A stretch of DNA of 64,000 nt from Datisca glomerata (GCA_003255025.1 QANY01013730.1:1-64000), one strand, 5' to 3'. Shown: positions 1-9,882, counted from the stretch's first letter. Notes: a model not told the origin generated them from the sequence alone. Made by a program: numbers and translations.

Positions 1-327
1 CTCATTTTATCTTATCTTATCCTTGTCTTATCTTATTATATATTTTCTTATCTCATCTCATCTCATCTTATCTTATATTATCTTATTATTGTCTTATCTC
101 ACCATATCTCATCTTGTCATAATTATCTTATATTTTCTTATATTATCTTATCTTGTCATAACTTATCTTATATTTTTTCTTATATTATCTCATCTTATCT
201 TATCTTTTTCTTATCTTATCTTATCTTATCTTATCCTATCTAATCAATATCTTATCTTATCTCATCCTATCTTATCTTATCTCATCTTATCCTTACCTTA
301 TCTTGTCCTAACTTATCTTCTCTAAAA
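1..327. repeat. TCTTA-type pentanucleotide simple repeat
   Basis: Degenerate tandem copies of TCTTA / TCTCA fill this stretch, interrupted by short variants such as TTTTC and TTGTC. The tract is strongly pyrimidine-biased. It may be a degenerate microsatellite in the leader or LTR of the gypsy element that follows, or independent simple sequence. The open frame rich in L, S, I and Y across it is a repeat artefact. Confidence 0.9.
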
Positions 328-676
328 AAAGATAGTATAAGTTGATCTCCTTTTGTTTCCTTATCTCTAAATTTTATCACTTAGTTGTTTCCTTTCCTTA
401 TCTTCTCATAGTGTTTGATTTGTTTAGGTCTTTTGGTTGTTGCTTGAAAATTTCAGATCTGTTTGTTAGTTTGATCAAGAACCGAAAGAGAAAAAAACTA
501 AAAGTGTTAAAAGGCAAGAGTGTGTGAGATCATAAGAGGGTAAAAGCCAGATATATTGTGTGAAACACGAGCGAAAAATAAAGAGTGAACTTCAAACTTT
601 GAGTGTAAACACGTGAGGGAGAGACTGTAAGGTCCTTAATTTTGTTTTCTTCTACTAATCTTATTCTCTTTCAAGT
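328..676 (+). other. Untranslated leader of gypsy element Gy0 (probable)
   Basis: No coding potential or primer-binding site is visible here. At 599-640 there is a block, GAGTGTAAACACGTGAGGGA followed by a GGTCCTT motif, which also occurs just upstream of gag in GyX-1 (about 4628-4673). This identifies the stretch as the end of a gypsy leader ending at the gag start near 677. The 5' LTR of Gy0 must lie upstream of the window or be lost. Bases 328-540 show nothing I recognise. Confidence 0.55.
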
Positions 677-3025
677 ATGTCAAATAGAAATATTAACGGA
701 GGAATGGCTGAAGGAGGCATTTTGAAGTTCCAAATGGAGGCGTGAGTGGGTGAAATAAAGAAGACATTAGGAGAGGGACTGGAACAATTGCATGAGAGGA
801 TTGATCGGGTGGAAACATGGGTCAAGCAACCTAGAGCTCCTATATCAGAGGGACAGACGATCACCTAGGGTTGAGTATGAAGAAGAATTTGGGGAAGACT
901 TTAATGAAGAGGACCACTATTTCTCACATTGGCAAATTAGGCCGTGGGTTGGAGATTGGGGATTCCAACATAGGAATAAAGAAGATAGGTTTGTTGATAG
1001 GGTGAACAAGAATTTGGGTAGCATTAAGACGAAGATACCATTATTTCAAGGCAAGAATGATCCAGAAGCCTATTTAGAATGGGAAAAGGGGATGGAGCTC
1101 ATGTTTGATTGTCATCACTATTCTGAGCGTAAAAAGGTAAAACTTGCTATTATTGAATTTATTAATTATGCTATTGATTGGTGGGATCAACTAATGATAA
1201 ATATAAGGAGAAATAGAGAGCGTCCCATAGAGACTTGGGCAGACTTGAAAACCGTGATGAGGAGACGGTTTGTGCCATGCCATTACTATCGAGAGTTGTA
1301 TCGAAACCTGCAAGGTCTCACTCAAGGTAGCCAAAGTGTCAAAGATGATTTTAATGAGATGAAGATGGCTGTTGATAGGGTGAACAACAATTTGGGTAGC
1401 ATTAAGACGAAGATACCATTATTTCAAGGCAAGAATGATCCAGAAGCCTATTTAGAATGGGAAAAGGGGATGGAGCTCATGTTTGATTGTCATCACTATT
1501 CTGAGCGTAAAAAGGTAAAACTTGCTATTATTGAATTTATTGATTATGCTATTGATTGGTGGGATCAACTAATGATAAATATAAGGAGAAATAGAGAGCA
1601 TCCCATAGAGACTTGGGAAGACTTGAAAACCGTGATGAGGAGATGGTTTGTGCCATGCCGTTACTATCAAGACTTGTATCGAAAGCTGCAAGGTCTCAGA
1701 CAAGGTAGCCGAAGTGTCAAAGATGATTTTAATAGATGAAGATGGCTGTTGATAGGGTGAACAACAATTTGGGTAGCATTAAGATGAAGATACCATTATT
1801 TCAAGGCAAGAATGATCCGAAAGCCTATTTAGAATGGGAAAAGGGGATGGAGCTCATGTTTGATTGTCATCACTATTCTAAGCGTAAAAAGGTAAAACTT
1901 GCTATTATTGAATTTAATGATTATGCTATTGATTGGTGGGATCAACTAATGATAAATATAAGGAGAAATAGAGAGTGTCCCATAGAGACTTGGGCAGACT
2001 TGATAACCGTGATGAGGAGACGGTTTGTGCCATGCAATTACTATCGAGACTTGTATCAAAAGCTGCAAGGTCTCACTCAAGGTAGCTGAAGTGTCAAATA
2101 TTATTTTAATGGGATGAAGATGGCTATGATAAGGGCTAATATAGAAGAAGACAGAGAGGCCAGTATGGCTAGGTTTTGGCATGGATTGAACCGAGAAATT
2201 CATGATTCAGTAGAGATGCAAAATTATGTGGAGTTGGAAGATATGGTGCACATGGCCATTAAGGTTGAGAAGCAACTCGAAAGGAGGGGTGGTACACGTA
2301 CAACCCTTGGCTCGAGTTGTTCCCCATGGGAACAAAGCTATGTAGAGAAGGAGGAGAAGTTGGCCACAAAAACCGAGCAAAAGTCAGAATCGACCATCCA
2401 TGGTTGCCAAGTTAAAACAAATTCTTCTAGTGCTCGAAATCATGATATAAAGTGTTTTAAAATCCAAGGCAGGGGTCACATAGTGAATCAATGTACGAAC
2501 GAGAGAGTTATGAATGCTGCGAGATGATGGTGAGATTGAGATCGATGATAAAGATGACAATGAATCTATGTTATCATTAGAGGATGAGGATAATGAGGAG
2601 TGTGCTGTACAAAGAGAATTAGTTGTGGCAAGGAGAGCTCTAAGCGTGCAAATCAAAGAAAATGATGAGGTGCAGTGAGAAAACATTTTTCGTACTTGAT
2701 GCCACGATCAAAACAAGGTGTGTAGTATGAGTATTGATGGAGGTAGTTGTACTAACATTGCTACTACAATGGTGGATAAATTAGGACTTCTAACAACTAA
2801 ACATCCCCAACCCTACAAGTTGAAATGGCTGAATGATAGAGGTGAGGTAAAGGTGGAAAAGCAAGTGTTACTCTCATTCCAAATCGGTAAATATAAAGAT
2901 GATGTGTTTTTCAATGTAATATCAGTGCGAGTTGGACACTTGTTGTGCGGAAGGCCATGGAAATTTGATAGACGAGTGAAGCATGATGGGTTCTCTAATC
3001 AGTAATATTTTGAACACAAACAAAA
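677..3025 (+). pseudogene. Gy0 gag and protease remnant (Ty3/gypsy), 5' half
   Basis: Gag starts at the ATG at 677 with a short segment able to form a coiled coil (stop at 743-745, frameshift near 865), then an acidic stretch, then the retrotransposon gag capsid domain (hallmarks WWDQL and RRNRE-PIETW-DLK). That domain is present three times in tandem. Further on come the capsid tail and a zinc knuckle at about 2450-2500 in which the second Cys is replaced by Ile. Near 2718-3005 an aspartic-protease region is readable, with the active-site-like IDGGSCTN and the GRPWKFDRR segment typical of plant gypsy elements. The product would have been a Gag-Pol polyprotein forming virus-like particles. 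Stops at 1736, 2087 and 2525 make it dead. The frame is cut at 3030 by GyX-1 and resumes at 7355. Confidence 0.88.
993..2125 (+). repeat. Tandem triplication of a 378-bp gag capsid segment
   Basis: Three nearly identical units run 993-1370 (378 bp), 1371-1747 (377 bp) and 1748-2125 (378 bp). Each begins GTTGATAGGGTGAAC and ends GAAGATGGCT. Units 1 and 2 are joined in frame (126 codons each). A one-base deletion at the end of unit 2 (AATAGATG instead of AATGAGATG) creates a stop, and unit 3 has its own stop at 2087-2089. The duplicated segment covers essentially the whole capsid domain. The close similarity of the units suggests amplification late in the life of the element. Confidence 0.93.
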
Positions 3026-3030
3026 GTTGA
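3026..3030. repeat. Target-site duplication GTTGA (left) of GyX-1
   Basis: GTTGA immediately precedes the 5' LTR (TGTTAAAG) and recurs immediately after the 3' LTR at 7350-7354. Removing GyX-1 and one TSD copy restores a continuous Gy0 protease-linker reading frame, which confirms the insertion boundaries. Confidence 0.95.
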
Positions 3031-3828
3031 TGTTAAAGATAAACCTACACACCAAGTTCAATGGATTCAACATCTTAAAGATGAGCATGATCAAGAAGGC
3101 AAGGAGCGAGTTCAAGATGTTACTAGTCCAATTAGCATGCCTCAAGAACCAATAACAAGGTCGCGGTCTAAGAAGCTTCAACAAGCTTTAATCCAACATT
3201 TACAAGGCTTGGTCAATTCAGCTAGTGAAGGTCTACAAGGACATCAAAGCTTTGGGATAAGTGCAACATGAGTCCAGTACAACTTGGTTCAAGTCCAAGC
3301 TATTAATGGGTTGGATTAAGTATGTAATGGGCTATTTTTGTCTTACCTTTTGGGCTGAACGAAATTTCACTTTAATTAGAGTCGATTAGTTTTATTTTGC
3401 TTAATATAGTCTATTCTTAATTATTATTTAAAATATAATTAGGTTAGTTTCCTATTCTTGAGTTTTAAGATTTTAGTAAACCTTTGTAAATGTTATAAAT
3501 TTGCCTTGCTAGAATGTTTTAAGGGTCCAGAATTTTAATTTAAGAAAAACCAAAAGGTTGTTTTGCTTTTATCTTTGTGCTCTTGAGTCACATACTTTAA
3601 GAAATATTCAAGTAGATTGATCAGCTTCTTGTTGAGTGTTTTGAAACTGGAATTCAGGAAAAACAAGGTTTCTTTATTTTAGTTCTGATCATCTATCTTA
3701 GAAATCTATTTTTCTAGCATTTTCTTAGGGGTTGTTGTCGAATTGGGTATTGGGGTTTTCATGTTAATTCTTCGTGGGTTCCTATACATAAAGGGGTTCT
3801 CAAGCTTATTCTTAGAGGTTTCGTATCA
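3031..3828 (+). repeat. 5' LTR of GyX-1
   Basis: The LTR begins TGTTAAAGATAAACC and ends CGTATCA. The first 280 bp can be read as the C-terminus of the gypsy polyprotein (a TRSRSKKLQQALIQHLQG motif), so pol coding sequence extends into the 3' LTR and is copied into the 5' LTR. A TATA-like element lies at 3494-3500. The LTR aligns along its length with 6548-7349, 13083-13898 and 61234-62137. Confidence 0.95.
3494..3500 (+). promoter_or_regulatory. TATA-like element in GyX-1 5' LTR
   Basis: TATAAAT lies about 335 bp before the LTR end. The same position is TATAAATA at 7011, 13558 and 21742 and TATAAATATT at 61801 in related LTRs, so it is conserved and probably sets the RNA start (inference). 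Confidence 0.6.
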
Positions 3829-3830
3829 TT

Positions 3831-3842
3831 TGGTATCAGAGA
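3831..3842 (+). other. Primer-binding site, initiator-Met tRNA type
   Basis: TGGTATCAGAGA lies 2 bp after the LTR end. The canonical plant site, complementary to the 3' end of initiator-Met tRNA, is TGGTATCAGAGC; the last base is changed here. Confidence 0.9.
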
Positions 3843-4055
3843 TTTGGCTCTAGATCAGGTTTTATCTCTTTAAAATTCCGTTCTTTAATTCTTATTTCTT
3901 GCATTTTTCTTGTTCTTTTGAATTCAATTTTGGGTTTATAGTTGTAGTTCAAAACAAAGAGAAAAAAAGAAGAAAATTCGTGCAAAAAAAAGAGCACGTA
4001 TTATAAAAGAAGACGAAGAAGAGAGAATTTCATTCGAAAAAAAAGAAGGGAACGA

Positions 4056-4450
4056 AATTAGTTATTTTCCTAATTCTAGGAAGATATTTGTTTCTAAATT
4101 TGTTACTTTCCTAATTCTAGGAAGTTCTTTATTTCTAAATTCATTACTTTCTAAATTTTCCACTTTCCTTTTTTTTTTTACTTTCCTAAATTCTCTACTT
4201 TATTAAAGTCACTACTTTCCTAGATTAGTCTCTTTTCTAAATTCATTTTTTCCTAAATTAGTTACTTTCCTAAGTTCTTTACTTTCCTAACTTCATTAAT
4301 TTCCTAAAATTAGTTATTTTCCTAAATTCTTTAATTTCCTAACTTCAATACTTTCCTAAAATTAGATACTTTCCTAAATTCTTTACTTTCCTAATTTCAT
4401 TACTTTCCTAAAATTTGTTAGTTTCCAAAATTCGTTACTTTCCTAAATTT
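4056..4450 (+). repeat. Leader minisatellite of GyX-1 (about 17-bp unit)
   Basis: The leader contains many degenerate copies of TTACTTTCCTAAATTC, with units of about 16-19 bp alternating with TTCATTACTTTCCTAAAA variants. The same kind of array is found at the same position in GyX-2 and GyX-3, so it is an ancestral feature of this family's leader. No open frame crosses it. Confidence 0.85.
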
Positions 4451-4627
4451 GTTGCATATTCAGCTTGTTTTGAAAATTTCAGTTTTGAAATTCTACACAT
4501 TACAAGCAATTTGAATTGTTTAAAAAGTGTGATTCACCTAAGAATATGAAAGAATAAGCTAGAGTGATGTGAGGAAAACCATGAGTGAATTTTTTTGTTT
4601 TTGAGTTAATACGAGTGACCCCCATCT

Positions 4628-5913
4628 TTTGAGTGTAAACACGTGAGGGAGTGCTTGTGAGGTCCTTGAATATTTTTGTTTCTTACATTCTATTGTAGTA
4701 TTGTCAAACCAAAGTGGAGATAATGATGTTGGTCATGTTCCTGATGCTATGCTACGTGAGGCTCAACGAGGAGAGTTTACACGTTTTAATCGAAATATGG
4801 AGGCCATGAGGGATGCATTAGAGTGTATGGATGCAAGGTTGTAGGCGGTGGAAAGAGCAACACCAAATCACAACGAGAGGCGACGAGCAGGCAGAAACCA
4901 AATATCTCAAGTTGATGACTTGGAAGATGAATATTTTGATTATAATGAAGATGATGATGATGCAATTGTTGAAAGGGTCATGCCTAGAGGAGGAAGAGAA
5001 GGTCGCGTTTTTGGTAGAGGAAGAGGGAGAATGTGAGAAAGTAAATTCCATGGTCGAAACCGAGGCAATGACGATTTTGTAGATAGAAATTTGGGAAGCA
5101 TTAAGCTTAAAATACCTCATTTTCAAGGTAAATCAGATCCGGAGGCATATTTAGAATGGAAAAAAAGGTGGAACTCATATTTGATTGCCATCAATTTAGT
5201 GAGGAGAAGAAGGTCAAGTTGGCGGTCACCCAATTTTCAGATGATGCTATAGCTTGGTGGGATCAATTGGTGACAACTAGAAGAAGAAATTTGGAGAATA
5301 CAATTGAGACTTGGAATGATCTCAAGTCTACAATGAGGAAGAGATTTGTACCTAGGCATTTTCATAGGGAACTTGTGCAAAAACTTCAAGTTCTTAAACA
5401 AGGCAGTCGGGGTGTGGATGATTACTACAAGGAGATGGAAATGCTCATGACTAGGGATGATATAGAGGAGGATACAGAGATCACTATGGCATGTTTCTTG
5501 GCTGGTTTGAACAAGGAGATAGCTGACCGAGTGGATTTGCAACCTTATGTGGAGTTAGAAGAGATGGTGCACATTGCCATCAAGGTGGAAAAGTAACTCC
5601 AAGGAAGAGGGGCAGCAAGGTATGTTTCCAAACCTTATTCCAAGTCTAATTCTACTTGGAAAAGGGATGAGAGGAGTGATTTTAAGGGTGGAAATAAGGC
5701 TGCTTATGATGGTTCAAAGGGAAAGACAGAGTCGATTTACAAAGAAAAATCCAAACCCGAAGAGCCTAAAGGGAGAAATAGAGACATTAAGTGTTGGAAG
5801 TGTCAAGGTGTAGGTCATATTAGCAAGGAATGTCCTAATAGGAGAACTAGGACCCTACGAAATGGTGAGTTAGTGACTGATGAAGACGAGGGTAAACTGT
5901 CACCCTCAAACTG
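4628..5913 (+). pseudogene. GyX-1 gag remnant
   Basis: The conserved pre-gag block is at 4628-4673. The expected start codon near 4694 reads ATT. The N-terminal segment (AMLREAQRGEF, EAMRDAL) is followed by an Asp-rich and then an RG-rich basic stretch (4900-5035), the gag capsid domain (5090-5590, with WWDQL and the IETWNDLK motif), a basic linker, and a complete CCHC zinc knuckle, CWKCQGVGHISKEC (5790-5832). It is broken by a frameshift near 5040-5090 and a stop at 5594. The protein would have been the virus-like-particle capsid and nucleocapsid. Unlike in Gy0 the capsid domain is single. Just after the knuckle the sequence jumps to integrase near 5900, and a short TCACCCTCAAACTGAT duplication marks the deletion joint. 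Confidence 0.88.
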
Positions 5914-6533
5914 ATCTTTAAGTTATTGTTTTCAACTACATGTCACCCTCAAACTGATGGGCAAACTGAGGTAGTTAATAGGACGTTGATTACTTTACTT
6001 AGGGCAATCATAGAAAAGAACATTCGGACATGGGAGGATTGTTTGCCATTTGTGGAGTTTGCTTACAATAGGGATGTTCATAGCACTACTCATTATTCTC
6101 CATTTGAGATTGTCTATGGATTTAATCCGCTTACTCCTATTGATTTATTACCATTTGCACCAACCAATTTTGTTAGTGTTGATGCTAATTCTAAGGCAGA
6201 TTTGGTGAAGAAGTTACATAAGCAAGTTAAAGAGAGGATTGAAAAGCAAAATGCTCAAGTCGCTTCACGTGTGAATAAGGGACGAAAACCAATGATTTTT
6301 CATCCTGGAGATTGGGTTTGGGTGCATTTTCGTAAAGAGAGGTTTCCGTTTCAAAGAAAGTCCAAAAGCTCAACCTTAGAGGCGATGGTCCTTTTCAAAT
6401 TCTTGCAAGGATTAATGACAACGCATACAAAATTGACCTTCCAGGTGAGTATAATGTTAGTTCTTCTTTTAATGTAGCTAATTTAAGTCCTTTTGATGTA
6501 GGTGATGCATTAGATTCAAGGTCGAATCATTTT
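5914..6533 (+). pseudogene. GyX-1 integrase C-terminal remnant
   Basis: The remnant reads from just before the third catalytic residue of the integrase core (HPQTDGQTEVVNRTL contains the expected Glu) through the FVEFAYNRDVHSTT segment, a Lys-rich linker and the GDWVWVHFRKERFP motif of the integrase C-terminal region. The zinc-binding HHCC domain and the first two catalytic Asp residues are absent. A frameshift lies at about 6360-6400, after which the original frame (SPFDVGDALDS) can be followed to the polypurine tract and into the 3' LTR. It is non-functional. Confidence 0.88.
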
Positions 6534-6547
6534 GAGGAGAGGGGAAA
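6534..6547 (+). other. Polypurine tract of GyX-1
   Basis: GAGGAGAGGGGAAA directly abuts the 3' LTR start (TGTTAAGG). It is all purine and in the position expected for plus-strand priming. Confidence 0.9.
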
Positions 6548-7349
6548 TGTTAAGGATAAACCTACACACCAAGTTTAAAGGATTCAACATCTTAAAGATG
6601 AGCATGATCAAGAAGGCAAGGAGCGAGTTCAAGAGGTTTCTAGTCCAATTATCATGCCTCAAGGACTAATAACAAGGTCGCAATCTAAGAAGCTTCAACA
6701 AGCTTTAATCCAACATTTGCAAGGCTTAGTCAATTCAGCTAGTGAAGGTCTACAAGGACATCACAGCTTTGAGATAAGTGCAACACGAGTCCAGTACAAC
6801 GTGGTTCAAGTCCATGCTATGAATGGGTTGGATTAAGTATGTAATGGGCCATTTTTGTGTTACCTTTTGGGCTGAACAAAAATTCACTTTCTTTAAAGTC
6901 CATTAGTTTTATTTTGCTTAATATAGTCTATTCTTAATTATTATTTAAAATATAATAAGGTTAGTTTCCTATTCTGGAGTTTTAGGATTTTAGGAAACCT
7001 TTGTAAAGGCTATAAATATGCCTTGCTAGAATGTTTTAAGGGTCCAGAATTTTAAATTTGAGAAAAACCAAAAAAGCTTGTTTTTCTCTTATCTTTGTTT
7101 CTTGAGTAGAATACATGCTTTAAGAAACATTCAAGTAGATTGATCACCTTCTTGTGGAGTGTTTCGAAACTGGAATTCAGAAACAAGTTTTCTTTATTCT
7201 AGTTCTTGATCATCTATCTAAGAAATATGTTTTTCTAGCCTTTTCTTAGGGGTTGTTGCCGAATTGGGTATTGGGATTTTCACGTTAATGCTTCGTGGGT
7301 TCCTATACATAAAGGGGTTCTCAAGCTTACTCTTGGAGGTTCTGTATCA
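6548..7349 (+). repeat. 3' LTR of GyX-1
   Basis: The 802-bp LTR begins TGTTAAGGATAAACC and ends TGTATCA, followed by the TSD copy GTTGA at 7350-7354. The polyprotein C-terminus reads about 285 bp into it and ends at the TAA at 6834-6836. A TATA-like element is at 7011-7018. Confidence 0.95.
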
Positions 7350-7354
7350 GTTGA
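7350..7354. repeat. Target-site duplication GTTGA (right) of GyX-1
   Basis: This is the second copy of the 5-bp duplication flanking GyX-1. The Gy0 reading frame resumes here. Confidence 0.95.
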
Positions 7355-8166
7355 TAAATCTTGTTCCAATGACACAAAATCAGATTTACGAAGATCAAGT
7401 GAAGTTGCAAAAAGAGAGTGATAAAAAAAGAGAGTGAACAAAATAAATGGACTGAACAGAAGACAGAGAGTGAAAACGAGCGTGAAAGTCAGAGAGAGGT
7501 AGAGAAAAATCAGGGAAAAGGAATTGAGAGAAAAGAAAAGGAGGGCATTAAAGCCATAGTTAGAGCGAGAGAGGAAAAATTAAATTACATTACAAATAAA
7601 AATGAGATCAAGAAAGCATTATTTTCACATCAACCCCTTTATTGTACTTATGCACAAAGAGGCAATTTTATGTACTAATGATCTCGCCGGTTCTTTGCCG
7701 AGCAATATTGTTTCACTTTTGCAGGTGTTTGTGATTCACAATGGTCATGAGTACTTGAAGCGTTTAAAGGAGCAAGACAAGCTGAATAAAATACATGCTC
7801 GTTAGGTGGAGTTCATTGTCTCATATGTCATTTGGTACAAACAAGATGGAAAGAGGAAGGCTGAATTCGTTAAGCATATACATGAGAAGGCAAAACAAGC
7901 CAACAAAGAGTGTCATAAATTGGTTTTTGATCCCGGAGATTGGGTTTGTGTGCACATGAAAAATGAACGATTTTCAGGGCAAAAAGGTTCCAAGCTGCTA
8001 CCTAGAGGGGATGATCTATTCCAAGTCTGTACAAGACTTAATGACAATGCCTACAAGCTAGATCTTCTTTGTGAATACAATAAAAGTGTTGCTTTTAATG
8101 TGACAGACTTGTCTCCATTTGATGTAGGTGATATTTGAGGACAAATCTTTCTCAAGTAGGAGGGAA
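7355..8166 (+). pseudogene. Gy0 protease-RT linker, RNase H and integrase tails (deleted pol)
   Basis: The Gy0 frame continues from 3030 through the segment preceding reverse transcriptase. This includes a highly charged K/E/R-rich linker (7418-7560) and the FSHQPLYCTYAQRG stretch. At about 7720 it jumps into the end of RNase H (HNGHEYLKRLKEQDKLNKIHAR, stop at 7804), and at about 7850 into the integrase C-terminal tail (VFDPGDWVCVHMKNERF ... LSPFDVGDI). The whole reverse transcriptase, most of RNase H and the integrase core are deleted. The final stop is at 8136. A purine-rich tract near 8156-8166 probably is the polypurine tract. Confidence 0.85.
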
Positions 8167-8940
8167 TGATGAGGATCTGGTTGCCCAACCTCAAAGGATG
8201 GATCTATTTCAAGTACCAAGATGCCAAATCACAAGAGCTAGAGAAAAGAGGATGGATGAAGCACTCAATGGGAGTATGACGTGGAGCATGACATGGAGTA
8301 TAACAACCTACATGGAGCATGATGTGGCATCAAACATGATATCCTACATGGAGATGACATGGCATCCTACATGGCATTACACATGGAGCATAGTGTGACA
8401 TTCAGTATGGCAGTTCACATGGAGCATGACATGACATTTTAAATGATGACAAGGAAGCAAGACAACTTGGTAATCTTAACCGACAAGTGGACGGCCAATA
8501 GAAATCTTTTGGGTGGATTACTAATTCCATATTTATTGCAATTAATATTTCTTTATCTATTTTAATTAGTTTAGCTTATAGTTTTTCTATTTAAGCATGC
8601 TTTCACAATGTATCAAAACAACTTTGATCAATATAATTTCTTTCTGAGAGTTTTCTCTTTGGTTTTTCTTAAAACTTTTCAGATTTATCAAGAATATTCT
8701 TGTGACGTCTAAAACCTAGACTTATCACTCACTTTTCCTTCTTGTTCTTGAGTGTGGCGTCTAAACCATACATTTGGTTCTTTTTGAAGCATCAATTTGG
8801 GTCTTAGGTCTTATACCTAAGGTTCTTCTTGTTTCATAGAAAACGGGTCAGGGTTTCTTCTTCTTTAAAATCAATCATTGGATTCTTGAACCATCATTGT
8901 TATCCGGTTTCAACGCAAAGCAACGGTGAGGTTCATATCA
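8167..8940 (+). repeat. 3' LTR of Gy0 (probable)
   Basis: The proposed LTR runs from TGATGAGGATC, immediately after the purine tract AGGAGGGAA, to GTTCATATCA at 8940. It thus has TG...CA ends, about 774 bp. TATTTAAG near 8589 is a TATA-like candidate. It is unrelated to the GyX LTR. Its partner lies outside the window, so boundaries rest on structure only. Bases 8270-8445 contain degenerate repeats of a CATGGAGCATGACATGG motif. Confidence 0.6.
8270..8445 (+). repeat. Degenerate CATGGAG/CATGACATGG repeats in Gy0 LTR
   Basis: About ten imperfect copies of a 12-18-bp unit around ACATGGAGCATGACATGG occur inside the 5' third (U3 in a 3' LTR) of the Gy0 LTR. U3 tandem repeats commonly act as enhancers; whether these do is unknown. 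Confidence 0.6.
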
Positions 8941-9882
8941 CTAAGGCTGGAACCTATTGAGCACTCAACTGAGGAAGAAGAGGATAATCTTGCTGTCGTG
9001 AGCAAGAACCAAGAGATTTCCCAGCTCAAGTAAAAGGAGAAAGAAGAAGAAGAAGAAGAAGAAGAAGAAGAAGAAGAAGAAGAAGAAGAAGAAGAAGAAG
9101 AAGAAGAAGAAGGTCAATGGCACACCACACCCTATAAAGGGTAGAGATAAATGAGTTGCAGCTAGTGGGGAAACATACAACCCACATATTCATGTTAAAT
9201 CTTGCTACTTGGAACATTAGGGGACTCAATGACTCCTTAAATCAAGCTGATGTGAGGAAGCTTTGTAGGAATTTCAATCTTTCTCTTTGTTCTTTACTTG
9301 AAACTAAAGTGAAAAACTTTAAATTCACTAATCTTGCTAAAGCCATTTTTCCTAATTGGGAGGTGGTAGCGAACTATATTTTGCTGCAGGGGGTAGAATT
9401 TGGGTTGCTTGGGACCCAAAAGTACTTGATGTAATAGTTTTGGATACTACTAACCAAGTTATATTTTGTAAGCTTAGTATTAAGCATTCTAATGTTGTAT
9501 GTTATATCACATTCGCATATGCTTCAAATTCTAAAGTGATCACGAAGAAGCTTTGGGAATCCTTGTGCTCCCACCACTCACTCACTTCTCATGCCCCATG
9601 GCTTATCATCGTAGATTTCAATCTTATTGCCTCCCTTAGTGAGAAATCAGGAGGAGCTAAATGATGGGAAGAAGGCATCTTTGACTTAACAAATGCACTT
9701 TCACTATTGAGGTTGAGGACCTTGCATACTCAGGTTGTCAATTCACATGGTCAAACAAGCATCATGATGGAACCTTTATTATGTGTAAGCTGGATAGAGC
9801 CATAGTAAATATTCACTGGATGGACCTGTTCCCCGACACAAAGTGTCTCTTTGCTCCTCCTGGCATCTCTGCTCCTCTCGAA
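8941..9882 (+). mobile_element. LINE-A, truncated L1-type LINE (ORF1 tail, ORF2 endonuclease)
   Basis: The stretch 8941-9190 resembles a LINE ORF1 tail (acidic, then a Lys/Glu-rich GAA microsatellite). ORF2 begins with ATG at 9192 and reads the apurinic-type endonuclease: NLATWNIRGLN, LLETKVK, then after a frameshift near 9390 the segment WLIIVDFN, where the catalytic GDFN has become VDFN, and after more breaks LDRAIVNIHW and PPGIS. Homology stops just before the SDH motif, where about 13 bp of unassigned sequence join satellite array 1. Both ends are truncated, there is no poly(A), and it is non-functional. It is most similar to LINE-B. Confidence 0.85.
9038..9112. repeat. (GAA)n microsatellite
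   Basis: About 25 uninterrupted GAA/AGA units lie within the Lys/Glu-rich tail of the LINE-A ORF1 remnant. The opposite-strand poly-Phe/Leu open frames across it are artefacts. Long GAA tracts can form triplexes. Confidence 0.97.

Larger units (their letters stand above)
3031..7349 (+). mobile_element. GyX-1, complete but internally deleted Ty3/gypsy element
   Basis: This 4.3-kb LTR retrotransposon is inserted in Gy0. It has two LTRs (798 and 802 bp, TG...CA ends), a tRNA-Met primer-binding site, a long leader with a minisatellite, gag, a stub of integrase, a polypurine tract and a 5-bp TSD (GTTGA). Protease, reverse transcriptase, RNase H and most of integrase are missing: gag runs into the integrase C-terminal part at about 5900. 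It cannot mobilise itself, though its intact LTR, primer site and polypurine tract could in principle have been used in trans. The two LTRs differ at several visible positions, so the insertion is not very recent. GyX-2 and GyX-3 belong to the same family. Confidence 0.95.

Noticed and set aside
1..327. 100-codon open frame rich in Leu, Ile, Ser and Tyr that looks like a membrane protein
   Set aside because: It is a translation of the TCTTA pentanucleotide repeat.
7418..7580. Charged K/E-rich frame as a separate small gene
   Set aside because: It is the linker between protease and reverse transcriptase of Gy0; a comparable linker is present in GyX-2 and GyX-3.
8965..9229. Minus-strand poly-Phe and poly-Leu frames
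   Set aside because: They are translations of the (GAA)n microsatellite in other frames.
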